A DNA stretch of 7,789 nucleotides from Vulcanimicrobiota bacterium (GCA_030040695.1 JASHTE010000342.1:1-7789); one strand, 5' to 3'. Shown: positions 1 to 6,040, counted from the first letter of the stretch. Notes: generated by a model not told the origin, from the letters alone. Numbers and translations are program-made.

Positions 1-828
1 GCGGAAACACTGAGCTTCGACGCGGAGCAGCGCTGGATGTACGTCTTGCGCTCAGCCGTGGGGTTGATGATCGGGCTCGCGACGGGGGACAAGGCGTTAC
101 AGCGGCTTGCGTTTGACGAGCGCGTTCCCTCGTACGCCTTCGGTTCGGCAGATGCGTACTCGATCGGCCCGGTTGCGGCCGCATACCACGCGTACTACTG
201 CAGCATCGGGAGAGACGATGTGGCGGCGGAGATCTTGCACCGCGGCGTAACGCGGCTTCCGTCGCCGGACTGCGGCTGGCAACTGCTGCAGGCCGTCGCC
301 CTGTGCGGCGAAGCGCGTGACGTGGAGAAAGCGGAGAGGCTCGTTGCGATGTTTCCGAAACACCATCCGGTTGCGCTCGCGCACACGCTGCTCTTCGAGT
401 CCGCGGCCGCCGCGCGTCGAGGAGAGCGGGCGAACGCGGAGCGTCTCGCCGGCGAGGCACAATCGGCCTTCGAGCAGTGCGGGTGGATGTTCGCGGCTGC
501 TCGTTGCGTCGAGATGACGGGGCGTATCGGCGAGGCGCGCCGGCTCTACGCCTCGATGGGTGCACACGCCGATGCCGCGCGGCTCTCGACGGCTCGCGCG
601 CGTCCGGGGCGCCCGCGTCGCGGATACGAGTGCAGCCGGCAACGCCAAGAGATTCTCCGCATGATCGCGCGCGGCGCGACGAATCTTGCGATCGCAGACC
701 GTCTCGGCGTCTCGCCGCGAACGGTGAAGTACCGGATCAGCGAGCTGTATGCCGCCGCCGGAGTCGTCTCGCGTCGCGAGCTTCTCGCGCTTATCGCGTC
801 GGGATCCATCGTTCTACCGCATTCATGA
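1..828 (+). CDS. LuxR-family HTH transcriptional regulator, C-terminal part (5' end outside window)
   Basis: DNA-binding transcription regulator whose N-terminus lies left of the window. The frame is open from base 1, so the ATG at 37 is probably internal. The visible fragment is 275 residues. Residues 1 to about 200 are alanine-rich and helical, in a helix-pair pattern like the TPR-like domains of large LuxR/MalT-type regulators; no ligand can be inferred. After a basic proline/arginine linker (about 201-208), residues 209-262 form a LuxR/FixJ-type (GerE) winged helix-turn-helix. Its signature RQEILRMIARGATNLAIADRLGVSP then RTVKYRISELY matches the family pattern, with the recognition helix near 239-249. 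The TGA stop overlaps the ATG of the next gene as ATGA, so the two are translationally coupled. The HTH family call is firm; the target and the signal sensed are unknown. Confidence 0.85.
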   Translation, partial: AETLSFDAEQRWMYVLRSAVGLMIGLATGDKALQRLAFDERVPSYAFGSADAYSIGPVAAAYHAYYCSIGRDDVAAEILHRGVTRLPSPDCGWQLLQAVALCGEARDVEKAERLVAMFPKHHPVALAHTLLFESAAAARRGERANAERLAGEAQSAFEQCGWMFAAARCVEMTGRIGEARRLYASMGAHADAARLSTARARPGRPRRGYECSRQRQEILRMIARGATNLAIADRLGVSPRTVKYRISELYAAAGVVSRRELLALIASGSIVLPHS

Positions 829-2486
829 GTGCGATCGCCGCAGTGGCGGAGCGCTACCGCCGCCACCAAACCGAGACGAACTGGTACCTCTGTATGCAAG
901 CGGGACTTCCCGTCGAAGAGATCAGGCCCGTTTCAGAGGAGAACGCGGAGTCTAACGCACGCTTCTGCCGCGGCATTCTCGACGATCTAAAGGAGATCGC
1001 GTTTGACTCGCTCGATTCGGGCGAGCGCCTCACGTATCGTGCGCTCGAGTTTTATGCGCGCGGCGAGATCGGAGAGCAAACGTACTTTTGGCTGCAATCG
1101 CAGATCACGCCGTACTCCTGCCCGCTGCTCTTCTTGCCGCTCCTCTTCAAGCAGTTTCGTTTCGAGGGGCCCGCGGACGCGGCGCGCTACGTACGGCTGC
1201 TGCGCGACTACGCGCGGCTCGTGCGCTCGCTCCTCTCCTTTCTCCAAGGGCAGCACGCGCGCCGGATCATCTTGCCGCGTGCGGAGATCGACGCGGTTTC
1301 GGCAATGCTGCACGGCTACGCGGGCGGGTTGGCGAGCTTTGAACGCGAGCAGGCCGGCGCCGCCGCGCACGACGCCATCACGCAAGATATTCGACCCGCC
1401 TTTGGCGAGCTCATCGCGTTTGTCGACGGCGCGTATCGCGTCGGAGCTCCGGAGGCCGTCGGGTTAGCACAGTATCCCGGTGGCGAAGAGTACTACGCAT
1501 ATCTGGTAAAGCTGAGAACCACGCGCGACGTCCGTCCGAATGCCCTTCACGAGCGAGGCATGGAGGAGGTCGAGAAACTCGAGCGCGCGTTGGACGGCGT
1601 CCGCCACGAGGTCTCCTTCGACGGCGATGCGGCGGCGTTTCGCCGATTTCTCGCGACGGACCGGCGCTTCTTCGCAGATACGACCAAAGCGTATGGGGAG
1701 CGCTTGGAACGTCACGTCGAGCGCGCGGCGGCGAACGTCTCGCGCTTCTTTTCACGCATGCCGAGAGCGCCGTACGGCGTTGCGCCGCTACCGAAGGAGC
1801 TCGCCGGCTCGCAGACGTTCGGCTACTACGAACCGCCGACACCGGAGAAACCGGCGGGCACGTACCTTTATAATGCCTGGAATCCCGAGAAGACGACGAC
1901 GCTCAGCCTCGCCTCGCTCATCCTGCACGAGCTGATTCCCGGACACCATTTCCAGATTTGCCTACAGCGGGAAAACAATGCGCTGCCCGCCGTGCGCCGT
2001 TACGGTTTCGCCGAGGCCGGCTTCGTCGAAGGCTGGGCCGAGTACGCCGCCCAACTCGGCTTCGAGCTCGGCGTCTATGACGATCCATACGATCGCGCGG
2101 GGCGTTTCATGCAAGACATGATGGTCTCCGTGCGGCTGGTCGTCGACACCGGAATGAATACGCTTGGATGGAGCAGAGAGCAGGCCGTCGGCTTCATGCG
2201 CGAGCACCTCACGCTGAGCGACGAGCAGCTCGCGACCGAATCGCTCCGTTACTCGACGGACATTCCCGCCCAGGCGCTTGCCTACAAGACGGGGGAAACC
2301 ACGATCTTGGCGCTACGCGAGCGCTGCGAGAGAGCGTTGGGCGATGCGTTCGACCTTAGGGAGTTCCATGCGTGGGTCATCGGACAGGGCAGCATGACGC
2401 TCGACGCTCTCACCGAGCACGTTGCGATGATGTCGGGGTTAGAGGATCACCTTCGCGATGAGAATGCCGACCAGAATGGCGAGTAG
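825..2486 (+). CDS. DUF885 family protein, putative zinc metallopeptidase
   Basis: A 553-residue protein of the DUF885 family, usually annotated as an uncharacterised metallopeptidase-like protein. Visible family motifs, numbered from the ATG at 825: HELIPGHH at 368-375, the family's HExxPGH putative metal site; EGWAEYAA at 402-409, probably supplying a further metal-ligand or catalytic glutamate; RYSTDIPAQALAYKTGE starting at R475; and a C-terminal FDLREFHAWVIGQGSMTLDAL block typical of the family. Length is normal for DUF885. There is no signal peptide, so it is probably cytoplasmic. I chose the ATG at 825 because it overlaps the regulator's TGA and gives the family's usual N-terminus; the longer in-frame extension back to 477 lies inside the regulator gene and is not protein-like. 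Hydrolysis of peptides is an inference from motifs; the substrate is unknown. Confidence 0.88.
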   Translation: MSAIAAVAERYRRHQTETNWYLCMQAGLPVEEIRPVSEENAESNARFCRGILDDLKEIAFDSLDSGERLTYRALEFYARGEIGEQTYFWLQSQITPYSCPLLFLPLLFKQFRFEGPADAARYVRLLRDYARLVRSLLSFLQGQHARRIILPRAEIDAVSAMLHGYAGGLASFEREQAGAAAHDAITQDIRPAFGELIAFVDGAYRVGAPEAVGLAQYPGGEEYYAYLVKLRTTRDVRPNALHERGMEEVEKLERALDGVRHEVSFDGDAAAFRRFLATDRRFFADTTKAYGERLERHVERAAANVSRFFSRMPRAPYGVAPLPKELAGSQTFGYYEPPTPEKPAGTYLYNAWNPEKTTTLSLASLILHELIPGHHFQICLQRENNALPAVRRYGFAEAGFVEGWAEYAAQLGFELGVYDDPYDRAGRFMQDMMVSVRLVVDTGMNTLGWSREQAVGFMREHLTLSDEQLATESLRYSTDIPAQALAYKTGETTILALRERCERALGDAFDLREFHAWVIGQGSMTLDALTEHVAMMSGLEDHLRDENADQNGE

Positions 2487-2495
2487 AATCCACAT
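2439..2495 (-). CDS. Possible small membrane peptide (18 aa), speculative
   Basis: Reading down the minus strand from an ATG at 2495, 29 bases after the cytochrome stop, gives MWILLAILVGILIAKVIL and a TAA at 2441-2439. The product would be a single very hydrophobic transmembrane helix with one lysine near its end. It lies mostly antisense to the last 16 codons of the DUF885 gene. Small hydrophobic subunits are known beside respiratory cytochromes (CydX is one example), which makes the position suggestive. However, the best purine-rich tract (GGGG) is 12 bases upstream, and the antisense of a hydrophilic C-terminus tends to be hydrophobic by codon complementarity. It may well be chance. Confidence 0.22.
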   Translation of the reverse strand: MWILLAILVGILIAKVIL

Positions 2496-2524
2496 GGCCG
2501 CTATATACCCCGAGTCATCCGGGA
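2487..2524. other. Convergent intergenic gap
   Basis: This 38-bp gap separates the convergent DUF885 and cytochrome genes. It holds only a weak potential hairpin (CCCG at 2509-2512, seven-base loop, CGGG at 2520-2523) with no T-run on either side, so I do not call a terminator. On the minus strand it contains the start of a possible 18-codon membrane peptide. Confidence 0.5.
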
Positions 2525-3097
2525 TTAACGAAGAGGCGCTCGCTTCGGAAGCAACGACGAGGGAACGGATCGCACGCTGAGCTGCTTCCATGCTCGTTCA
2601 GCAACCGGAGGGAGCGCGTCCATGTGCTTCAGGAACGTCGTCACCTGCCAGCGTTCTGTATCGGAGAGCGTTCTGCCGAACGACGGCATGCCGGTAAGAC
2701 GAATGCCGTGCGTCACCTTCCAGTAGGTCTCTCCGTCGGGGTCGTCTTCGACGCCGTGTCCGCCGAGAGCGGGCGCGTGCTGATAGAGGCCGAAGCCCGC
2801 GAAGGTCGGACGACCACGCGCGTCGCCGTGACAGAACGCGCAGTTTTCGCCGTAAATCTTGATGCCCGCCAGCAACGTTTGTGAGTCGTCCGGCAGCGGA
2901 TTCGTGAGGTTGCGCGATTGGCGCGCAAGTGTGGCTTGCAGCGACGTCCGCGCCAGCCAGCGTTCGAGGAAGCCCGGGCGCGCGTCGGCGTTGGCCTGGA
3001 CGAATCCCAGCTCGACGCCTGCGTAGGCGAGAACGACCGCGACCAGAATGGTCACGGCGATGCCGAGTACAAAGCCTTTCGCCGCTGAAGCGCCTAT
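2525..3097 (-). CDS. Membrane-anchored monoheme cytochrome c (class I type)
   Basis: Electron-transfer cytochrome c, tethered to the membrane with its heme domain on the outer (periplasmic) face. From the proposed ATA start at 3097 it has 190 residues: a short N-terminus with one lysine, one hydrophobic helix (about 8-34), a linker, then the heme domain. The heme-binding CAFCH is at 86-90, and TGMPSFG supplies the likely axial methionine at 137. The segment [20 protein letters not shown] resembles the c-type cytochromes often fused to or near dehydrogenases. A GTG at 3055 is the only conventional start nearby, but it has no ribosome site and would cut the membrane helix in half, dropping its charged N-terminus. 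The ATA at 3097 overlaps the infA TAG as ATAG, with GGGGAG 11 bases upstream. Family is firm; the start is uncertain and the redox partner unknown. Confidence 0.85.
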   Translation of the reverse strand: MGASAAKGFVLGIAVTILVAVVLAYAGVELGFVQANADARPGFLERWLARTSLQATLARQSRNLTNPLPDDSQTLLAGIKIYGENCAFCHGDARGRPTFAGFGLYQHAPALGGHGVEDDPDGETYWKVTHGIRLTGMPSFGRTLSDTERWQVTTFLKHMDALPPVAERAWKQLSVRSVPSSLLPKRAPLR

Positions 3098-3396
3098 GTT
3101 CGTCGCGGCTCCCCGGCGCGGTAACGATAGACGATGCGTCCCTTTGTCAGATCGTAGGGGGAGATCTCGACATCGACGCGATCTCCGGGAAGTATCTTGA
3201 TGCGATGGCGGCGCAGGCGCCCCGCGATGTGCGCGAGGATCGTGTGGCCGTTGTCCAGCTCGACGGCGAACGTCGTGCTCGGGAAGACTTGCTTGATGGT
3301 CCCGAAGACCTCGAGCGGCGCCTCTTTCGTGTCCTGCGGCTGTGCCTTGGGCGGGCGCGGCTCGGCGTTTCTCCGCCGGTTGTTGGATGCGGCTAT
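3094..3396 (-). CDS. infA: Translation initiation factor IF-1, apparent ATA start
   Basis: IF-1 binds the ribosomal A site of the 30S subunit and helps IF2 and IF3 select the initiator tRNA and start codon. The 100-residue product contains the complete IF-1 OB fold at about 24-94: [20 protein letters not shown], then [20 protein letters not shown], then [21 protein letters not shown]. Compared with the usual 72 residues it has about 21 extra basic, proline-rich residues at the N-terminus and a short C-terminal tail (AGEPRRT). No ATG, GTG, TTG or CTG occurs in frame between the upstream stop (TAG at 3441-3439) and the domain. AAGGAG sits eight bases before ATA at 3396-3394, so ATA is the best start. 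infA is commonly found in the ribosomal-protein region near secY, map or rpmJ; here it leads into a cytochrome gene. The identity is firm, the start inferred. Confidence 0.92.
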   Translation of the reverse strand: MAASNNRRRNAEPRPPKAQPQDTKEAPLEVFGTIKQVFPSTTFAVELDNGHTILAHIAGRLRRHRIKILPGDRVDVEISPYDLTKGRIVYRYRAGEPRRT

Positions 3397-3437
3397 GACT
3401 GACTCTCCTTCGAATTGGAATGGCGCTGGCCGCTCAT
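3393..3437 (-). other. Possible 14-codon leader ORF ahead of infA
   Basis: An ATG at 3437 on the minus strand opens [14 protein letters not shown] and ends at a TAG (3395-3393) that overlaps the infA ATA as ATAG. If transcribed, terminating ribosomes would stop exactly on the infA start. Against it: the infA AAGGAG lies inside it, its own ribosome site is weak (GGGA four bases upstream), and the best minus-strand promoter guess would start transcription downstream of this ATG. A single-base error in the sequence could also join it to infA. Confidence 0.2.
3405..3410 (-). promoter_or_regulatory. Shine-Dalgarno AAGGAG for infA
   Basis: Read on the minus strand, AAGGAG is a perfect Shine-Dalgarno core with an eight-base spacer to the ATA at 3396-3394. 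No ATG, GTG or TTG in any frame lies within normal range after it. This site is the main evidence that the ATA is the infA start. Confidence 0.75.
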
Positions 3438-3442
3438 ACTAT
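3415..3442 (+). promoter_or_regulatory. Candidate promoter for the polyketide synthase operon
   Basis: On the plus strand, TTGGAA (3415-3420) and TACTAT (3437-3442) lie 16 bp apart, a fair sigma70-type arrangement. It would start transcription near 3450, about 30 bases before the GTG. Its -10 hexamer overlaps the candidate -10 of the opposite promoter, so the two would compete. It is visible as a pattern only. Confidence 0.35.
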
Positions 3443-3466
3443 CCCACAATTCCTGCTCCCAGGCAA
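3436..3466 (-). promoter_or_regulatory. Candidate promoter for the infA-cytochrome operon
   Basis: In the 84-bp divergent gap, the minus strand has TTGCCT (3466-3461) and TAGTAT (3441-3436) separated by 19 bp, a poor-to-fair sigma70-type match. It would give a short leader of about 30 bases carrying the AAGGAG. The spacing is longer than optimal, so this is tentative. Confidence 0.3.
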
Positions 3467-3471
3467 GGCGG
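3465..3471 (+). promoter_or_regulatory. Ribosome binding site for the polyketide synthase gene
   Basis: AAGGCGG, one mismatch from AAGGAGG, lies nine bases before the GTG at 3481. It favours this GTG over the in-frame TTG at 3415, which would add 22 residues with no family similarity. Confidence 0.5.
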
Positions 3472-3480
3472 ACTCGCGGC

Positions 3481-4533
3481 GTGAACCGTCCTCGTCTCGC
3501 CGCGGTCACGACGGTCGTGCCGCCCTACGTGCTCGAGCAGCACGACATCGAGCGCCGCGTCCGCGCTATGTTCAGCAACGAGTCCGTCGTGCAGCACCTC
3601 CTTCCGGTCTTTCAGAACAGCGGCATCGAGCGCCGTTACTCGTGCGTTCCCATCGAATGGTACTACGAGCGCCACGACTGGCGCGATCGCAATGCCGCCT
3701 ACCTCGAAGCCGCCGTCGAGCTGCTCGAGCGTGCAACGCGCGACGCGCTGAGGCTCGCCGACAGACGCGTCGAAGACGTTGACGCGATCGTCGTCGTCTC
3801 GACGACGGGAATCGCAACGCCGAGCCTCGACGCGCTCCTCGTCGAGCGCATGGGATTCAAACGTACGGTCCGGCGCCTCCCGATCTTCGGTCTCGGATGC
3901 GCGGGAGGAGCGCTCGGGCTCGCGCGTGCGGCAAGCGTCGCCGCCGAGGCGAAAAATGCGCTCGTGCTCTTTCTCGTCGTCGAGCTCTGTGCATTATCAT
4001 TCCGGCGCGAGGATTTGAGCAAGAGCAACATCGTTGCGACGGCGCTCTTCGGCGACGGCGCGGCGGCCGCGCTTCTCGCCGCCGATGCGCGCGGCCCAGC
4101 CGTCGTAGCGTCGGGCGAGCATCTCTTCGAACGGACGCTCGACGTCATGGGATGGGATGTTGCAGCCGACGGTCTGCGAGCGATCTTTTCGAAAGACATC
4201 CCGACGATCGTCGAGCGACGCTTTCGTAGCGTCCTCGACGTATATCTTTCGGAGAGCGGTTTGACGTTGCGCGATCTCGATCGCTTCATTCCGCACCCGG
4301 GCGGCGTGAAGGTGCTCGACGCACTCGAGCGCGTCTTCGAGCTTGCCCCCGGAGGCCTCGAGGATGCCCGTGCGGTGCTTCGCGAGTACGGCAACATGTC
4401 GGCGGCAACCGTCATGTTCGTGCTCGAGCACGCGCTCTCTCACGGTGCATTGCGCAACGGCGATTGGTCACGCGCGCTCGTCAGCGCAATGGGACCGGGA
4501 TTCAGCGCCGGATTCGTGACGTTGGAGCGATGA
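3481..4533 (+). CDS. Type III polyketide synthase (chalcone/stilbene synthase superfamily)
   Basis: Homodimeric ketosynthase of 350 residues that would extend an acyl-CoA starter with malonyl-CoA and cyclise the chain, in the cytoplasm. From the GTG at 3481 the catalytic triad is complete: Cys140 in GLGCAGGALGLARA, His272 in FIPHPGGVKVLDALE, and Asn305 in EYGNMSAATVMFVLE. The His-Asn spacing of 33 matches plant chalcone synthase (303 and 336). Other landmarks are VVVSTTGIATPSLDALL (about 102-118), ALFGDGAAAALLAAD (about 190-204) and the C-terminal MGPGFSAGF (339-347). The TGA overlaps the ATG of a membrane methyltransferase as ATGA, the same pairing as BpsA/BpsB of Bacillus subtilis, which make alkylpyrones and their methyl ethers. 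Product type (alkylpyrone or alkylresorcinol from a fatty starter) is inferred from that context. The intact Cys argues against a non-condensing homologue. Confidence 0.93.
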   Translation: MNRPRLAAVTTVVPPYVLEQHDIERRVRAMFSNESVVQHLLPVFQNSGIERRYSCVPIEWYYERHDWRDRNAAYLEAAVELLERATRDALRLADRRVEDVDAIVVVSTTGIATPSLDALLVERMGFKRTVRRLPIFGLGCAGGALGLARAASVAAEAKNALVLFLVVELCALSFRREDLSKSNIVATALFGDGAAAALLAADARGPAVVASGEHLFERTLDVMGWDVAADGLRAIFSKDIPTIVERRFRSVLDVYLSESGLTLRDLDRFIPHPGGVKVLDALERVFELAPGGLEDARAVLREYGNMSAATVMFVLEHALSHGALRNGDWSRALVSAMGPGFSAGFVTLER

Positions 4534-5042
4534 AGGTTCCTCTTGTCGATGTCGTGCTCGTGTTGGTGGCGGTCCAGCGCATCGCCGAGTTGCTGCTTGC
4601 GGCACGTAATACACGGACCTTGCGAGCGCGTGGAGCCCACGAGGTAGGTGCGGCGCATTACCCGCTCTTCATCGCTGTCCACGTCGCGTGGCTTCTGACG
4701 ATGTTCGCGTGCATCTCGCCGGTAGCACCGGTCAACTGGTATCTGCTCGCCTTCTACGTGTTGCTTCAGCCGTTCAGGCTCTGGGTGATGCGGACGCTTG
4801 GCACGCGATGGACGACGCGAATCATCGTACTGCCTGGAGCGCCGCTCGTCGGCACCGGTCCGTACCGGTTCTTGCGGCACCCTAACTACGCGATCGTCGC
4901 GCTGGAGATCGCGACGCTTCCGTCGGCCTTCGGTGCCTACTGGATTGCGGCGCTCTTCACGCTCTTGAACGCGGCGGCGCTCTGGTGGCGAATACGCGTC
5001 GAAGAGGCAGCGCTCTCCGCCCAGGCCACGAGCGCGTCGTAG
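4530..5042 (+). CDS. Isoprenylcysteine carboxyl methyltransferase (ICMT)-family membrane methyltransferase
   Basis: A 170-residue integral membrane protein of the ICMT/phospholipid methyltransferase-like family, which uses S-adenosylmethionine. Hydrophobic segments lie at about 3-22, 45-66, 71-90 and 122-152. The family's cofactor-binding C-terminal signature is clear: GPYRFLRHPNYAIVALEI (110-127, His117) followed by RIRVEEAAL (about 154-162, Glu158/Glu159). It starts at the ATG overlapping the polyketide synthase stop, so the two should be made in step; the further upstream in-frame ATG at 4464 lies inside that gene. Bacterial members next to type III polyketide synthases O-methylate the resulting alkylpyrones, as BpsB does. 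That role is inferred here; prenyl-cysteine is unlikely to be its substrate. Its last 106 bp are antisense to the next gene's 3' end. Confidence 0.88.
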   Translation: MKVPLVDVVLVLVAVQRIAELLLAARNTRTLRARGAHEVGAAHYPLFIAVHVAWLLTMFACISPVAPVNWYLLAFYVLLQPFRLWVMRTLGTRWTTRIIVLPGAPLVGTGPYRFLRHPNYAIVALEIATLPSAFGAYWIAALFTLLNAAALWWRIRVEEAALSAQATSAS

Positions 5043-6040
5043 AGCTGCCGGCGCTCGGCCTGAAGTTGCGCGATCTCGCTCGCGGCGGAGGACGCCGCCG
5101 CGGCATCGATCGCCGCGAGCGTCGAGAGCCGGCTTGCTACAGAGGTGCGCGCTCGGCCGAAGGCGACGAGCGCACTTCGCGCCTCGCCTAAGGCAGCGGG
5201 CTGTGAGCCGTGCAGCGCGTCGATGTCGTTGCGCAACTCGGCCGACGGCTCGGGCGCCGGTGCCATGCGCGCCGCGAGATTCGCTGCGAAGCGGCGCTCG
5301 ATCTGCGCGACCGTGCTCGCCTCTTCGAGCGAGGTCTCGCGGACGAGCTGCGCGCGATACGCCGTAAGCGTCGCCGCGTTGCGGGCGCGCAGCGTCGCGA
5401 CCTGCTCGGCGTCGCGTCGTTCGATCGCTCGGAGGCGCGAGGCAGCCGCAGCTCGGGTCGCGGCGTCCACGCCGAGATCCTCGATTTTGATCCGCAAGAG
5501 CATCACGCGTACTGCATCCTGGCGCGTCAGGCTGAGCGCGAGCGCGGACTCCTTCTCGGCGAGCTGAGAACGTCGTTGCGCGTACGCCGCGCCGATGCGG
5601 CTTTCGAAGTCGTGGTGCGTCTGCTCTATCGCTTGCCGCGCCTCACTCGAAAGATCCGCGCCGTAGCGCGCCGCGGTCGTCGAGGTGTACGATGGCACAG
5701 CAAGCGCTTCGAGCGCACCGCTCTCACGCGCCGCCTCGATCCCCGCGAGCGCACCGTCGCGCGAGAGCAACTGCGAGGCCTGCGCGAAGGAGGACGCAGC
5801 TGCGGTGCGGCTCAGCGCAATTGCCGATGCACGCTCCCGCGCGCCCCACACCGCTTCCGTGCGTCGCAAAGCAGCGATAGCGTGATCGTAGTGCACGAGC
5901 CCCGCGTAGAGCGGACTGCTTCGCACGAGGTGCGCGAGCTCGGCGGAAGGGATGCTTGCCTGCGTCTGCGCGGCGTGGGCCGCACACGCGGTTAGCAGTG
6001 CGGTCCCGAGCACGAGGTGCAGAGATGCCAAAACTCGCAC
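4937..6040 (-). CDS. Exported alanine-rich coiled-coil protein, possible lipoprotein
   Basis: I do not recognise a named family. From the GTG at 6040 the protein has 367 residues. It opens with a signal sequence: Arg2, a hydrophobic core at 3-18, then either a lipobox (LTAC, Cys19) or a signal peptidase I site (AHA-A near 24). The mature part is almost wholly alpha-helical and very rich in Ala, Arg, Glu and Ser. A long coiled-coil region at about 127-258 is rich in heptad-like charged repeats, and there are no catalytic motifs or further membrane helices. GTG at 6040 is chosen over TTG at 6046 because AGGAGG lies eight bases before the GTG but only two before the TTG. It overlaps tamB by 49 bp and is probably co-expressed with it. 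A Skp-like periplasmic holdase or envelope scaffold is possible but only by context. Confidence 0.75.
   Translation of the reverse strand: MRVLASLHLVLGTALLTACAAHAAQTQASIPSAELAHLVRSSPLYAGLVHYDHAIAALRRTEAVWGARERASAIALSRTAAASSFAQASQLLSRDGALAGIEAARESGALEALAVPSYTSTTAARYGADLSSEARQAIEQTHHDFESRIGAAYAQRRSQLAEKESALALSLTRQDAVRVMLLRIKIEDLGVDAATRAAAASRLRAIERRDAEQVATLRARNAATLTAYRAQLVRETSLEEASTVAQIERRFAANLAARMAPAPEPSAELRNDIDALHGSQPAALGEARSALVAFGRARTSVASRLSTLAAIDAAAASSAASEIAQLQAERRQLYDALVAWAESAASSTRIRHQSAAAFKSVKSAAIQ

Noticed and set aside
477..824. N-terminal extension of the DUF885 frame to an ATG at 477
   Set aside because: This stretch is the regulator's HTH in another frame, the translation is arginine-rich and unlike DUF885, and ATG 825 with an ATGA overlap is a better start.
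2509..2523. Hairpin between the convergent DUF885 and cytochrome genes as a shared terminator
   Set aside because: The stem has only four base pairs with a seven-base loop and no T-tract on either strand.
3053..3055. GTG as the cytochrome start
   Set aside because: It has no ribosome site, would remove the first half of the membrane helix and its lysine, and would leave a gap after infA in an otherwise overlapping operon. It is kept only as the fallback conventional start.
2929..3402. Plus-strand ORF over infA and the start of the cytochrome gene
   Set aside because: It is antisense to unmistakable IF-1 and its product shows no family features.
3699..4415. Minus-strand ORF (238 codons) inside the polyketide synthase gene
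   Set aside because: It is a Ser/Arg-rich shadow of a gene whose full catalytic triad is visible in the plus frame.
5210..5995. Plus-strand ORF (261 codons) across the exported coiled-coil gene
   Set aside because: Its arginine-rich, motif-free product is antisense to the frame with a signal sequence, a strong ribosome site and coiled-coil pattern. I consider it a shadow.
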